The translations under genes and the position numbers were made by a program. A stretch of DNA of 41,879 nucleotides from Anaerolineales bacterium (GTDB lineage: Bacteria > Chloroflexota > Anaerolineae > Anaerolineales > UBA6663). The stretch is from the NCBI GenBank assembly GCA_020850595.1, contig JADZEK010000094.1, positions 1-41,879 of the forward strand, written 5' to 3'. The notes beneath the pieces are model-generated. The model searched no databases, was not told the origin of the DNA, and saw only the letters and a list, made by a program, of their open reading frames with translations. This document shows, one piece after another, positions 32,048 to 39,409 of the stretch; position 1 is the first letter of the stretch, and every line of letters starts with the position of its first letter.

Positions 32048-32881
32048 CTACATGGTCTTCTTGTGGACGGCCTCGGCTTCGGCCCCGGCTTCTTCGACGC
32101 TGACGGCTTTGAACTCCGGCCGGGCGAAGCGCTGAGTGGGGACGGGGCCGACGGGGTTGTAGTGGAACTCGTCCACGCCGCGGCACAGGTAGGTCTTGAA
32201 GTGCGGGTTGATGGAGAGGTCGTTTTTGACGTGCGTGCCGGAGTAGCGCATGGTGAGGCCGGCGCGGCGGCGGGGGGAGGGGTTGCCGGGCGAGCCGTGC
32301 ACGGCGCGGTCGTCGTGCAGGCTGACTTCGCCGGCCTTGAGCTTGAACTGCACGGCGTCGGCTTCGTTGAAGGTGCCGCTCTCCAGTTCGAGGGTGAGGA
32401 CGGAGTCGGTCTGGGTGCTGCGGCTGTGCTTGAGCAAGCCCGCGCGGTGCGAGCCCGGGACGATCTTCATGGCGCCGTTCTCGGCGTCCACGTCGTCGAA
32501 GGCGAGCCAGACGGTGACGGTGTTGTGCGGGGCCATGGGCCAGTAGTAGGCGTCTTGGTGCCAGCCGACGGTGGCGTGGGTGAAGGGCGGCTTGATGAAG
32601 AAGTTGCTGGCCCACAGGAAGAAGTTGGGGCCGAGGATGCCTTCGACCAGGTCGAGCACCTTGGGGTTCATGCACAGCTCGTAGAGGTAGGTGCTAGTCT
32701 CGTGCCACTCGCGGATGTCTTTGGGGTCTTCGCCGGGGCGCAGCAGGGCGAGCAGGTTGGGCAGGTCAGCGTTGATCCGCGCCATCTCGGCCGGGGTGTA
32801 GATCGGCGGCAGGCCAAGGAGGTAGCCCTGCTCGTGGTAGAAGGCTTTTTGGGCGTCGGTGAGGGTGTAGGGGTTGGACAT
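32048..32881 (-). CDS. Phytanoyl-CoA dioxygenase (PhyH) family Fe(II)/2-oxoglutarate oxygenase, second copy
   Basis: 277 aa. Fe ligands His108-x-Asp110 (VGWHQDAYYW) and His195 (DDRAVHGSPGNP), with Arg204-206 (SPRRRAG) near the 2-oxoglutarate carboxylate site. GAMKIVPGSHRAGLL and HNTVTVWLAFDDVDAENG are typical of the family. It is only distantly similar to the first PhyH (9113-9952), with a longer N-terminal part. GAGGAAAG precedes the ATG. It follows the Mrr gene by 64 bases and precedes the third enolase-superfamily gene on the same strand, so dioxygenase and acid-sugar enzyme are paired here too. The substrate is unknown. Confidence 0.88.
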   Translation of the reverse strand: MSNPYTLTDAQKAFYHEQGYLLGLPPIYTPAEMARINADLPNLLALLRPGEDPKDIREWHETSTYLYELCMNPKVLDLVEGILGPNFFLWASNFFIKPPFTHATVGWHQDAYYWPMAPHNTVTVWLAFDDVDAENGAMKIVPGSHRAGLLKHSRSTQTDSVLTLELESGTFNEADAVQFKLKAGEVSLHDDRAVHGSPGNPSPRRRAGLTMRYSGTHVKNDLSINPHFKTYLCRGVDEFHYNPVGPVPTQRFARPEFKAVSVEEAGAEAEAVHKKTM

Positions 32882-32945
32882 GCTATCTTTCCTCGGCGTG
32901 ATAGTCGGGTTGGGCGGGTTCGCTGGTTACATCCGAATCCGTGGT

Positions 32946-33851
32946 TCAATCCTCAGCGAAGTACTCAGAGTCTATACGCTTAATGTCATAGGCCACAACC
33001 GGATTAACGCCGACGTTGTAGTCAAGCATTAACTGGCTCAAGGTTTGACCATCAATCAACGTGATCTTGCTTTCAATTCGGGAAGCAAAATCCTGGGCCT
33101 CTTTGGTGAAAGATGAAGTTGTGATGAAGATGCCTTTCTTGGCACGTTGGCCTTGGAGCGCACCAGCGAACTTTTGAATCTCGGGACGCCCAACTGGCTC
33201 ATCCCAACTCTTGGCTTGCAGGTAAATCACGTCCAGGCCAAGCCGATCCTCGTTGATAATGCCATCAATACCACTATCGCCACTCTTACCTATGGCTTTG
33301 CCGGCATCCTTGCGGGTGCCGCCGTAGCCCATTTTTACCAAGACATCAACCACTAGCCGCTCAAAGAAAGCTGATGAACAGCCCCGGACGGCTGCCAGCA
33401 CTTCATCAGCCAATCTCTGGCGTAAGCTTTGATAGGCAGCCTCGATGGCCTCCTCAGGCGTCTGCGACTCAATTTCATTTGCCGGCAGTTCATCTTCCGG
33501 TTTGTCTCGTCGTTTTTGGAACTCCATAAACTCCGGGAACTGTCGGAGAAACTTACCATTGATGGCCTCTGGCGCGCTCGACAGTACTTTCATACCACGG
33601 TCTGTTATCTGGAATACACCACGTTGGGGAGAGGCCAGGAGACCGGCCTTGCGTAGGTAGGTTCCTGCCCAACCAACGCGATCATAGAAACGGGTCTTGC
33701 GGCCGCTTGGAAGCATCTCGGCCAACTCAAGCTCTGTAAGCTTGAACTGGCGCGCCAAGGTTTTGGTAGCATCAGACAAGGAATGGTCTTGCTTGTCGCC
33801 CACCAGCCGCAATAGCGGCAGCATCAAAGATTGATAGTCAGGAACTGTCAT
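32946..33851 (-). CDS. mrr: Mrr-type restriction endonuclease
   Basis: 301 aa. The N-terminal half (about 1-100) is the Mrr_N winged-helix-like DNA-recognition domain (DYQSLMLPLLRLVGD ... GVFQITDRG). The C-terminal half is the Mrr_cat PD-(D/E)xK nuclease: Glu164 (FFERLVVDVLVKMGYGG), Asp196 (GDSGIDGII) and Gln212-x-Lys214 (YLQAKSW). Mrr is a type IV enzyme that cuts DNA with foreign methylation, as phage defence. The site is intact. A strong GGAGGAG precedes the ATG. Codons are clearly more AT-rich than those of all neighbours, pointing to recent acquisition. It sits between the larA-like and PhyH genes on the same strand, and no methylase is near. Confidence 0.92.
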   Translation of the reverse strand: MTVPDYQSLMLPLLRLVGDKQDHSLSDATKTLARQFKLTELELAEMLPSGRKTRFYDRVGWAGTYLRKAGLLASPQRGVFQITDRGMKVLSSAPEAINGKFLRQFPEFMEFQKRRDKPEDELPANEIESQTPEEAIEAAYQSLRQRLADEVLAAVRGCSSAFFERLVVDVLVKMGYGGTRKDAGKAIGKSGDSGIDGIINEDRLGLDVIYLQAKSWDEPVGRPEIQKFAGALQGQRAKKGIFITTSSFTKEAQDFASRIESKITLIDGQTLSQLMLDYNVGVNPVVAYDIKRIDSEYFAED

Positions 33852-33890
33852 AGATGGTCTCCTCCCGCAGTTGCTTCCAGACCCGTGTGA

Positions 33891-35177
33891 CTAAGCATTC
33901 CGCACCCGGTGCAGCGTCTCGCCGGCGTGCGGGTCGAGCAGCAGGCCTTCGCCTTCGCGGTTGGCCCAGGCGGCGGGGTCAATGGTGGCGGGGTCGCGGT
34001 AGCCGAGGTTGATGGCGCGGCACACGTCGGCTGATAGGCCGGTAGCAAGGGTCACATTGACGCGCGGGCGTTCAATGCCGTTCTCGTAGGTGCCCGCGCC
34101 CTTCACGTAGGTGGCGTGGCCGATAACGCCCCACGGGTACTGCTGAAACTTGTCCCACTGTTTAAGGAAGTAGTCGCGCACGTGGTAGCCAATGGCCGCG
34201 ATGACGCGGCCGTGGGTGGCGCTGATCTCGCGCAGGTGCGGGGCGTAGATGATGAGCTCGCCGCCGTCGGCGATGACGGGCTCGGTCTTGTACATGCCTT
34301 TGCCGCCGACCCACAGCTCGGTGTACATCTCCGGCAGGACGGCCAGCACCTGCCGGTAGGGCTGGGCGTGCCAACGGATGTGCACCTGCGAAGAGAGCGC
34401 GGCGGCCTCGGCCCAGGCGGCCTCGGGCGCGCCAATGTACAGGCCGTGCACGCCCGCGCCGGTGACGACGCTGCACAGCGCGTGGCGCGGGCGTGGGATA
34501 AGGCTCGCGGCGCGGTCCATGATGGCGCGGATGGGCGTGTCGGCCACGCCGATGAGGGCATAGTTGGTGATGAGGGCGCCGAGCCAGTGGGTGAAGTCAA
34601 TGACCTCCGCGCCGGCGATGCCAGGGAAGAAGTACTTATTGCCGCCGCTGAAACCGGCGACTTCGTGCGGGAAGACCGGGCCGCAGATCAGCAGGTGGTC
34701 ATAGTCGAGGATCAGGCGGTTGAGCGTCACCGGCACGTCGGCGGTGAGCAGCCCGCCGGTGAGGGCGCCCATCTCGGCGGCGGGGAGGACGCCGAGCGTG
34801 AGCAGCGCGGCCGGGTCGTCCCACTGGTGGTTGAGCAGGCGCACGCCGGGGTAGGCGGCGGCCTTGTGCGCGGCGGTAAGGCCGAGCAGCTTGAGCAGCT
34901 CCGGCTCGGAGAGCGGCGGGTGGGTGCCGAGGGCCACCAGCACGTCGGGCTGCGCGCCGCGCGGCAGCAGGTGGGCCATGAGCTGCCGGAAGAACAGCGG
35001 CAGCGGCATGGTGCGGGTGGCGTCGGGCACGATGAGGAGCACGCGCCGGCCGTCGAGTGGGAGCGGGCCGAGGCCGGCGGCGATAAGGGCCGCGATCTCG
35101 GCTTCGGTGAGGGTGGGGCCGGCGGCCTGCCCCTGCCCGACGACCGGCAGCACCGGTGTCATCAGATCAATGCTCAT
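33891..35177 (-). CDS. larA: LarA-type nickel-pincer-dependent racemase/epimerase
   Basis: 428 aa, the length of lactate racemase LarA. Visible family residues: DATRT at 52-56, GTHPPLSE at 84-91, His117, His171 and Lys181 in FPHEVAGFSGGNKYFFPG, and His197 (DFTHW). The spacing His171-Lys181-His197 equals that of the catalytic His174-Lys184-His200 of Lactobacillus LarA, so the nickel-pincer cofactor site looks intact. LarA homologues racemise or epimerise various 2-hydroxyacids, so lactate is only one option. The cofactor makers LarB, LarC and LarE are not encoded in the window. It is followed on the same strand by the foreign-looking mrr gene. Confidence 0.87.
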   Translation of the reverse strand: MSIDLMTPVLPVVGQGQAAGPTLTEAEIAALIAAGLGPLPLDGRRVLLIVPDATRTMPLPLFFRQLMAHLLPRGAQPDVLVALGTHPPLSEPELLKLLGLTAAHKAAAYPGVRLLNHQWDDPAALLTLGVLPAAEMGALTGGLLTADVPVTLNRLILDYDHLLICGPVFPHEVAGFSGGNKYFFPGIAGAEVIDFTHWLGALITNYALIGVADTPIRAIMDRAASLIPRPRHALCSVVTGAGVHGLYIGAPEAAWAEAAALSSQVHIRWHAQPYRQVLAVLPEMYTELWVGGKGMYKTEPVIADGGELIIYAPHLREISATHGRVIAAIGYHVRDYFLKQWDKFQQYPWGVIGHATYVKGAGTYENGIERPRVNVTLATGLSADVCRAINLGYRDPATIDPAAWANREGEGLLLDPHAGETLHRVRNA

Positions 35178-35258
35178 GCGTCATGCCTCGCAGGTGGAAT
35201 GGGGAGATTATGCCTCAGTTTTAGGCTGAGCGCCGAGAGCCGCATGGGCGCAGCGGGC

Positions 35259-35286
35259 GGCGGAGAGCAGGCGGCTGAGAGCAGGC
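35259..35286. repeat. Tandem duplication of 14 bp after the ABC genes
   Basis: GGCGGAGAGCAGGC is followed at once by GGCTGAGAGCAGGC, directly after the stop codon of the second ABC gene. One base differs. Nearby, CTCAG and CTGAG (35214-35230) could form a short stem. No function is evident. Confidence 0.6.
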
Positions 35287-37170
35287 TTACTCGCCGCCGC
35301 CGCGCACTTTAGGCTTGACCTTCTCGCCGGGCGTGGTGTTGACCCAGCGCGAGGCGCGGGTGGTGTCGGCCAGGTCTACAAACTGGCGGTCGTGCAGGGT
35401 GCGGTAGAGGCCGCCCAGGCGCACCAGTTCGGCGTGGCGGCCCTGCTCCACGATGCGGCCGCCGCTGACCACGCAGATGAGGTCGGCGTTCTGGATGGTG
35501 CTGAGGCGGTGGGCGATGACGACGGTGGTGCGGCCCGCCAGCAGGCGGGTGAGGGCCTCCTGAATGAGCGTTTCGGTCACCGTGTCTACATGGGCGGTGG
35601 CCTCGTCGAGGATCAGGATGCGCGGGTCGGCCAGGAGGGCGCGGGCGATGCAGAGGAGCTGGCGCTGGCCGAGCGAGAAGTTCGCGCCGCCTTCGAGGAT
35701 GGGCGTGTCGTAGCCGTGGGGCAGGTTGAGGATGAACTCGTGCGCGTTGGCGGTGCGCGCCGCGGCGGTAAGCTCGGCCAGGGTGGCGGCGGGGCGGGCA
35801 AAGCGCAGGTTCTCGGCCACCGTCCCGGCGAAAAGGAATGAGTCTTGCGAGACCACGCCGGTCTGGGCGCGCAGGGAGTGCTGCGTGACGGAGCGCACGT
35901 CCACGTCGTCAATGCGCACCGCGCCGGCGGTGGCGTCGTAGAGGCGCAGGATGAGGCTGGCGAGGGAGGTCTTGCCCGCGCCGGTGGGGCCGACGAGGGC
36001 CACCACGCGGCCGGGGGCGATCTCCAGGCTGACGTCGTGCAGCACGGTGGGCGTGTCGGGGCGGTAGGCGAAGCTGACGTGGTCGAAGGTGATGCGGCCG
36101 GCAATACGGGGCATAGCGCCCGCGCCGGGCTGGTCAACGACCAGGGGACGGGTCTCCAGCAGGCGCACGACCTGCTCGCCGCCGGCCATGGCCGACTGCA
36201 AGGTGGTCTGGAGCTGGCTAAGCTCCTGAATGGGCTGGAAGAAACGGCTGACGTAGGCCAGGAAGGCCACCAGCACGCCCAGGGTCAACTGGTCGCTGAC
36301 GACGGCGCGGCCGCCGAACCAGAGCACGATGCCGGTCGCCAGCACGCCCAGGAACTCCACGGAGGGCAGGAAGACGAACGAGAGCGAGGTGGCCTCGATG
36401 GTGGCGTGGCGGTTGGCGTTATTGACGCGCTCGAAACGGGCGCGCGAGACGCCTTCCTGGGCGAAGGCCTGAATGACGCGCATCCCGGCGATGTCCTCGG
36501 CCAGGTCGCCGACCACGGCGGCCACGGTGGAGCGGGTTTCACGGAAGGCCACGCGGGCGCGCCGGCTGAAGAGGCGCGTGGCGACGAGCATCAGCGGCAG
36601 CACCAGGAAGGTGAGCAGCGCCAACTGCCAGTCGAGGCTGAGCATGACGACGATGATGCCGATGAGGATCAGGCCGTCGCCCAGGAGTTGGATCAGGCCC
36701 TGCGAGAGCAAGTCGCTGATGGTAGCGACGTCGTTGATGACGCGCGAGACGACGACGCCGACGATCTGCGTGTCGAAGTAGGCCATGGAGAGGGCCTGCA
36801 AGTGGCGGAAGAGGTCGGCGCGCACGTCGGTCAGGGCGCGTTGGCCGACCCACCCCAGCAGGTAGCGCTGCCCGGCGGAGGCCGCGAACTGCACCAGGAA
36901 GGTGGCCGTGAGCAAGACGGCCAGCGTGTTGAGCAGCGCGCCGTCGCCGACGGTGATGGCCTGGTCAATGGCGAGCTTGGTGAGGTAGGGCGCAAGCAGC
37001 GTGGCGGCGGTGACGAGCAGCATGAGGGCCGTGCCGCCCAGGACGCGCCAGCGATAGGGCCAGACGTAGACGAGCATGCGGCGCACGACGCGGGCGTTAA
37101 AGACCTGACCCGCGCCTTCCTGGCCGGCCGCCTGGAGCGCCGAACGCGGACCGCCGCCGCCGAGGGCCAT
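35287..37170 (-). CDS. ABC exporter, permease-ATPase subunit with degenerate signature motif
   Basis: 627 aa from MALGGGG, one base after the partner's stop codon; an upstream in-frame start lies inside the partner gene. Six membrane helices (about 45-330) precede the ATPase: Walker A GPTGAGKT, Q-loop VVSQDSF, signature region NFSLGQRQ instead of LSGGQ, Walker B ILILDEATA with the catalytic Glu, and H-loop IAHRLS. Together with the partner subunit it forms a heterodimeric exporter. Its canonical Walker B Glu pairs with the partner's LSGGQ to form the active ATP site. Substrates of this class are lipids, drugs or peptides; none can be named here. Confidence 0.92.
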   Translation of the reverse strand: MALGGGGPRSALQAAGQEGAGQVFNARVVRRMLVYVWPYRWRVLGGTALMLLVTAATLLAPYLTKLAIDQAITVGDGALLNTLAVLLTATFLVQFAASAGQRYLLGWVGQRALTDVRADLFRHLQALSMAYFDTQIVGVVVSRVINDVATISDLLSQGLIQLLGDGLILIGIIVVMLSLDWQLALLTFLVLPLMLVATRLFSRRARVAFRETRSTVAAVVGDLAEDIAGMRVIQAFAQEGVSRARFERVNNANRHATIEATSLSFVFLPSVEFLGVLATGIVLWFGGRAVVSDQLTLGVLVAFLAYVSRFFQPIQELSQLQTTLQSAMAGGEQVVRLLETRPLVVDQPGAGAMPRIAGRITFDHVSFAYRPDTPTVLHDVSLEIAPGRVVALVGPTGAGKTSLASLILRLYDATAGAVRIDDVDVRSVTQHSLRAQTGVVSQDSFLFAGTVAENLRFARPAATLAELTAAARTANAHEFILNLPHGYDTPILEGGANFSLGQRQLLCIARALLADPRILILDEATAHVDTVTETLIQEALTRLLAGRTTVVIAHRLSTIQNADLICVVSGGRIVEQGRHAELVRLGGLYRTLHDRQFVDLADTTRASRWVNTTPGEKVKPKVRGGGE

Positions 37171-37171
37171 G

Positions 37172-39010
37172 CTAGGCGGCCTCCCCCACCCCGCTCGTAT
37201 GGCGGTGGTCAATGTCGAGTTGCTGCTGGCGGGCGTACAGCGCGGCGTAGAGCGGCGAGGCGGTCAGCAGGGTGTCATGCCGGCCACGGGCCACCAGGCG
37301 GCCGTGCTCGAGCACCAGGATGAGGTCGGCGCGGCGCAACGTGCTCAGGCGGTGGGCTATGACGAAGGTGGTGCGGCCCTGCATCAGGCGGTCGAGCGCT
37401 TGCTGGATGAGGCGCTCAGTCTCGGTATCCACGCTGGCGGTGGCGTCGTCGAGGATGAGGATGCGCGGGTCGGTGAGCAGGGCGCGGGCGATCGCCAGGC
37501 GCTGTTTCTGCCCGCCGGAGAGCGTGACGCCCTTCTCGCCCACGCGCGTGTCGTAGCCGGCCGGGAACGAGAGGATAAAGTCGTGGGCCTGGGCCGCCTG
37601 GGCCGCGGCGACGATCTCGGCCTCGGAGGCCGCGGGGCGGCCGAAGGCGATGTTCTCGCGGATGCTGGCGGCGAAGAGCACGGTCTCTTGCAGCACCACG
37701 CCGATCTGGCGGCGCAGCGAGGCGCGGGTGACGGTGCGCAGGTCGCAGCCATCAATGGTTACGCGGCCGCTGGTGGGGTCGTAGAAGCGGCTGATGAGGT
37801 AAGTGAGGGTGCTCTTGCCCGCGCCGGTGCTGCCCAGCAGCGCGATGACCTGCCCCGGCGCGGCCTCGAAGGAGATGTCACTGACGGCGGGGCGGGAACG
37901 GCCGGTGGGCAGCCCGACCTCGTAGGCCAGCGAGACGTGCTCGAAGCGCACGCGGCCTTGGAGCGGCGGCAGGGCCACGGCGCCCGGCAGGTCGCGCACT
38001 TCGGGCAGGGCATCGAGCACGCCGAAGATGCGGCCGCCGGCCGCGCCAGCCATGGCGATGGCGGGGATGACGCGGCTCATGGTGCGCACCGGCCCGGCCA
38101 ACTGCGCCAGGTAGGTGGTGAAAGCCACCAGCTCGCCGAGCGTGAGGCGGCCCTGAATGACCTGCCAACCGCCGAAGATCAGGATGAGCAGGCTGCCCAC
38201 GTTGACGATCAGGTCGAGCAGGGGCAGGTTGGCCGCGTCGAGCCGGACGGATTGGGCTGAGAGCTTGAACCAAGCTTCGTTCACGCGGTCGAAGCGTTCG
38301 ATCTCGGCGGGCGATTGGGCAAAGGCTTTGACGACGCGGATGCCGCGCAAGTTCTGCTCGAGCTGGGTGGTGACGACGCCGAGCGAGTCTTGAATGGCGA
38401 GCGACAGCGGGCGCGACTGGCCGGCGTAGGCCAGGCCGCGCCAGGCGAGGAACGGCAGGGTGAGCAGCACGAGCAGCGCCAGCGACGGACTCATGACGAC
38501 CAGCAAGACGGCCGTGCCCACTAGCAGCACCACGCCGTCGGCCACGCGGAAGGTGGCGCGGCCGGTGAGGAAGCGGATGCGTTCGACATCTTGGATGGCG
38601 CGGGAGAGCAACTGCCCGGCGGCGGCGCGGTCGTGGTAGGAAAACGATAGATCGGTGAGCTTGGTCTGGAGGTCGTTGCGCAGGTCGTAGGCGACGGACT
38701 GCGAGGCGACTTCGAGCCAGCGCTGCTGGAAGTAGGTGACGAGGCCGCGCCCGGCGGCCAGTCCGAGCAGGGCCAGCACGGCCCAGGTGATGTAGTGGAG
38801 GTCGCCGGCGCGCAGGCCGTCATCCACAATGCCGCGGATGAGTTGGGGGATGAGGATGTTCAGGCCGGTGATGAGGAAGATGGCGGCGTAAGCGCCGGCG
38901 ACGATGGGCCAGTAGGGCCGCAGGTAGCCATAGCAGCGCCAGAGGACGCGCAGGGCGGCGGGGCTGCGAAAGGCGCTGAGGCGCGCGGAATCAATGGGAG
39001 TCGTGGTCAT
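37172..39010 (-). CDS. ABC exporter, permease-ATPase subunit with Walker B Asp
   Basis: 612 aa from MTTTPID; the longer frame to 39151 begins at the predicted transcription start and looks non-coding. Six membrane helices are followed by an ATPase with Walker A GSTGAGKS, signature TLSGGQKQ, Walker B ILILDDATA, where Asp replaces the catalytic Glu, and H-loop IAHRLS. This is the first gene of the pair. Its consensus signature serves the partner's good ATP site, while its own site is the degenerate one, as in TM287/288-like exporters. It is transcribed from the promoter at 39155-39182 with a leader of about 140 bases. Confidence 0.92.
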   Translation of the reverse strand: MTTTPIDSARLSAFRSPAALRVLWRCYGYLRPYWPIVAGAYAAIFLITGLNILIPQLIRGIVDDGLRAGDLHYITWAVLALLGLAAGRGLVTYFQQRWLEVASQSVAYDLRNDLQTKLTDLSFSYHDRAAAGQLLSRAIQDVERIRFLTGRATFRVADGVVLLVGTAVLLVVMSPSLALLVLLTLPFLAWRGLAYAGQSRPLSLAIQDSLGVVTTQLEQNLRGIRVVKAFAQSPAEIERFDRVNEAWFKLSAQSVRLDAANLPLLDLIVNVGSLLILIFGGWQVIQGRLTLGELVAFTTYLAQLAGPVRTMSRVIPAIAMAGAAGGRIFGVLDALPEVRDLPGAVALPPLQGRVRFEHVSLAYEVGLPTGRSRPAVSDISFEAAPGQVIALLGSTGAGKSTLTYLISRFYDPTSGRVTIDGCDLRTVTRASLRRQIGVVLQETVLFAASIRENIAFGRPAASEAEIVAAAQAAQAHDFILSFPAGYDTRVGEKGVTLSGGQKQRLAIARALLTDPRILILDDATASVDTETERLIQQALDRLMQGRTTFVIAHRLSTLRRADLILVLEHGRLVARGRHDTLLTASPLYAALYARQQQLDIDHRHTSGVGEAA

Positions 39011-39409
39011 GGCGACGGCAGCGGGCGGGCGGCCGATCGGGAAAGCGCAGGCGAGCGGGCTTGAGCACGGGCGAGACGGTGGCGCGGCCGGGTGGTTGGG
39101 GCCGGGCGGCGCCTGGGTTGTGGAAGGGGGCCGGAGGTGCCGACCGCCCAAAGAAGTATATGCAGTCCGCGGCAGCTGTCAATGTTAGGGCACGAATAGT
39201 TAGATTTTAGAAGTTAGGGGCCAAACGAACAGGCGGCGAGCAAGGCTGACCAGCACCCGCCGTAACGCGAGGCGGCCTCAGCCCGCCGGGCGCCTCCACG
39301 TCAGCCGAGCGTGGGAGTGCGCTCTGGTTGGGCGGCCTGACGAAGAGACCGGGGCGATTGCGACACCGACGGTGGGCGAGTTCTGGAATTGGGATGGGGC
39401 AGCGACAGG
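39011..39409. other. Gene-free spacer between ABC exporter and ClC genes
   Basis: About 400 bases. The left part is the leader and promoter of the ABC genes. Around 39181-39225 lies a short AT-richer patch with TTAG-type repeats (GTTAGGG, GTTAGAT, TTTAGAA, GTTAGGG). The rest is GC-rich, with GAGGCG and CGCCTC arms near 39270-39297 as a weak stem. I see no credible gene, tRNA or clear terminator. Confidence 0.5.
39155..39182 (-). promoter_or_regulatory. Promoter of the ABC exporter operon
   Basis: Minus strand: TTGACA (39182-39177), 16-base spacer, TATACT (39160-39155). Both boxes are near consensus. The start codon at 39010 lies about 140 bases downstream. Confidence 0.65.

Noticed and set aside
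31806..32675. Open frame of 289 residues on the minus strand, with a repeated SQSHR-ACKGTPTR end
   Set aside because: It is a shadow of the second PhyH gene that runs into the 45-bp repeat array. It has no domain or start signal.
32925..32955. GGTTCAATCC resembling a tRNA T-loop near 32943
   Set aside because: No cloverleaf can be formed around it, and it overlaps the end of the mrr gene.
35845..37323. A 492-residue plus-strand frame opposite the ABC genes
   Set aside because: Its Gly/Asp/His/Glu-rich translation is typical of antisense frames of GC-rich genes, and the ABC motifs lie on the other strand.
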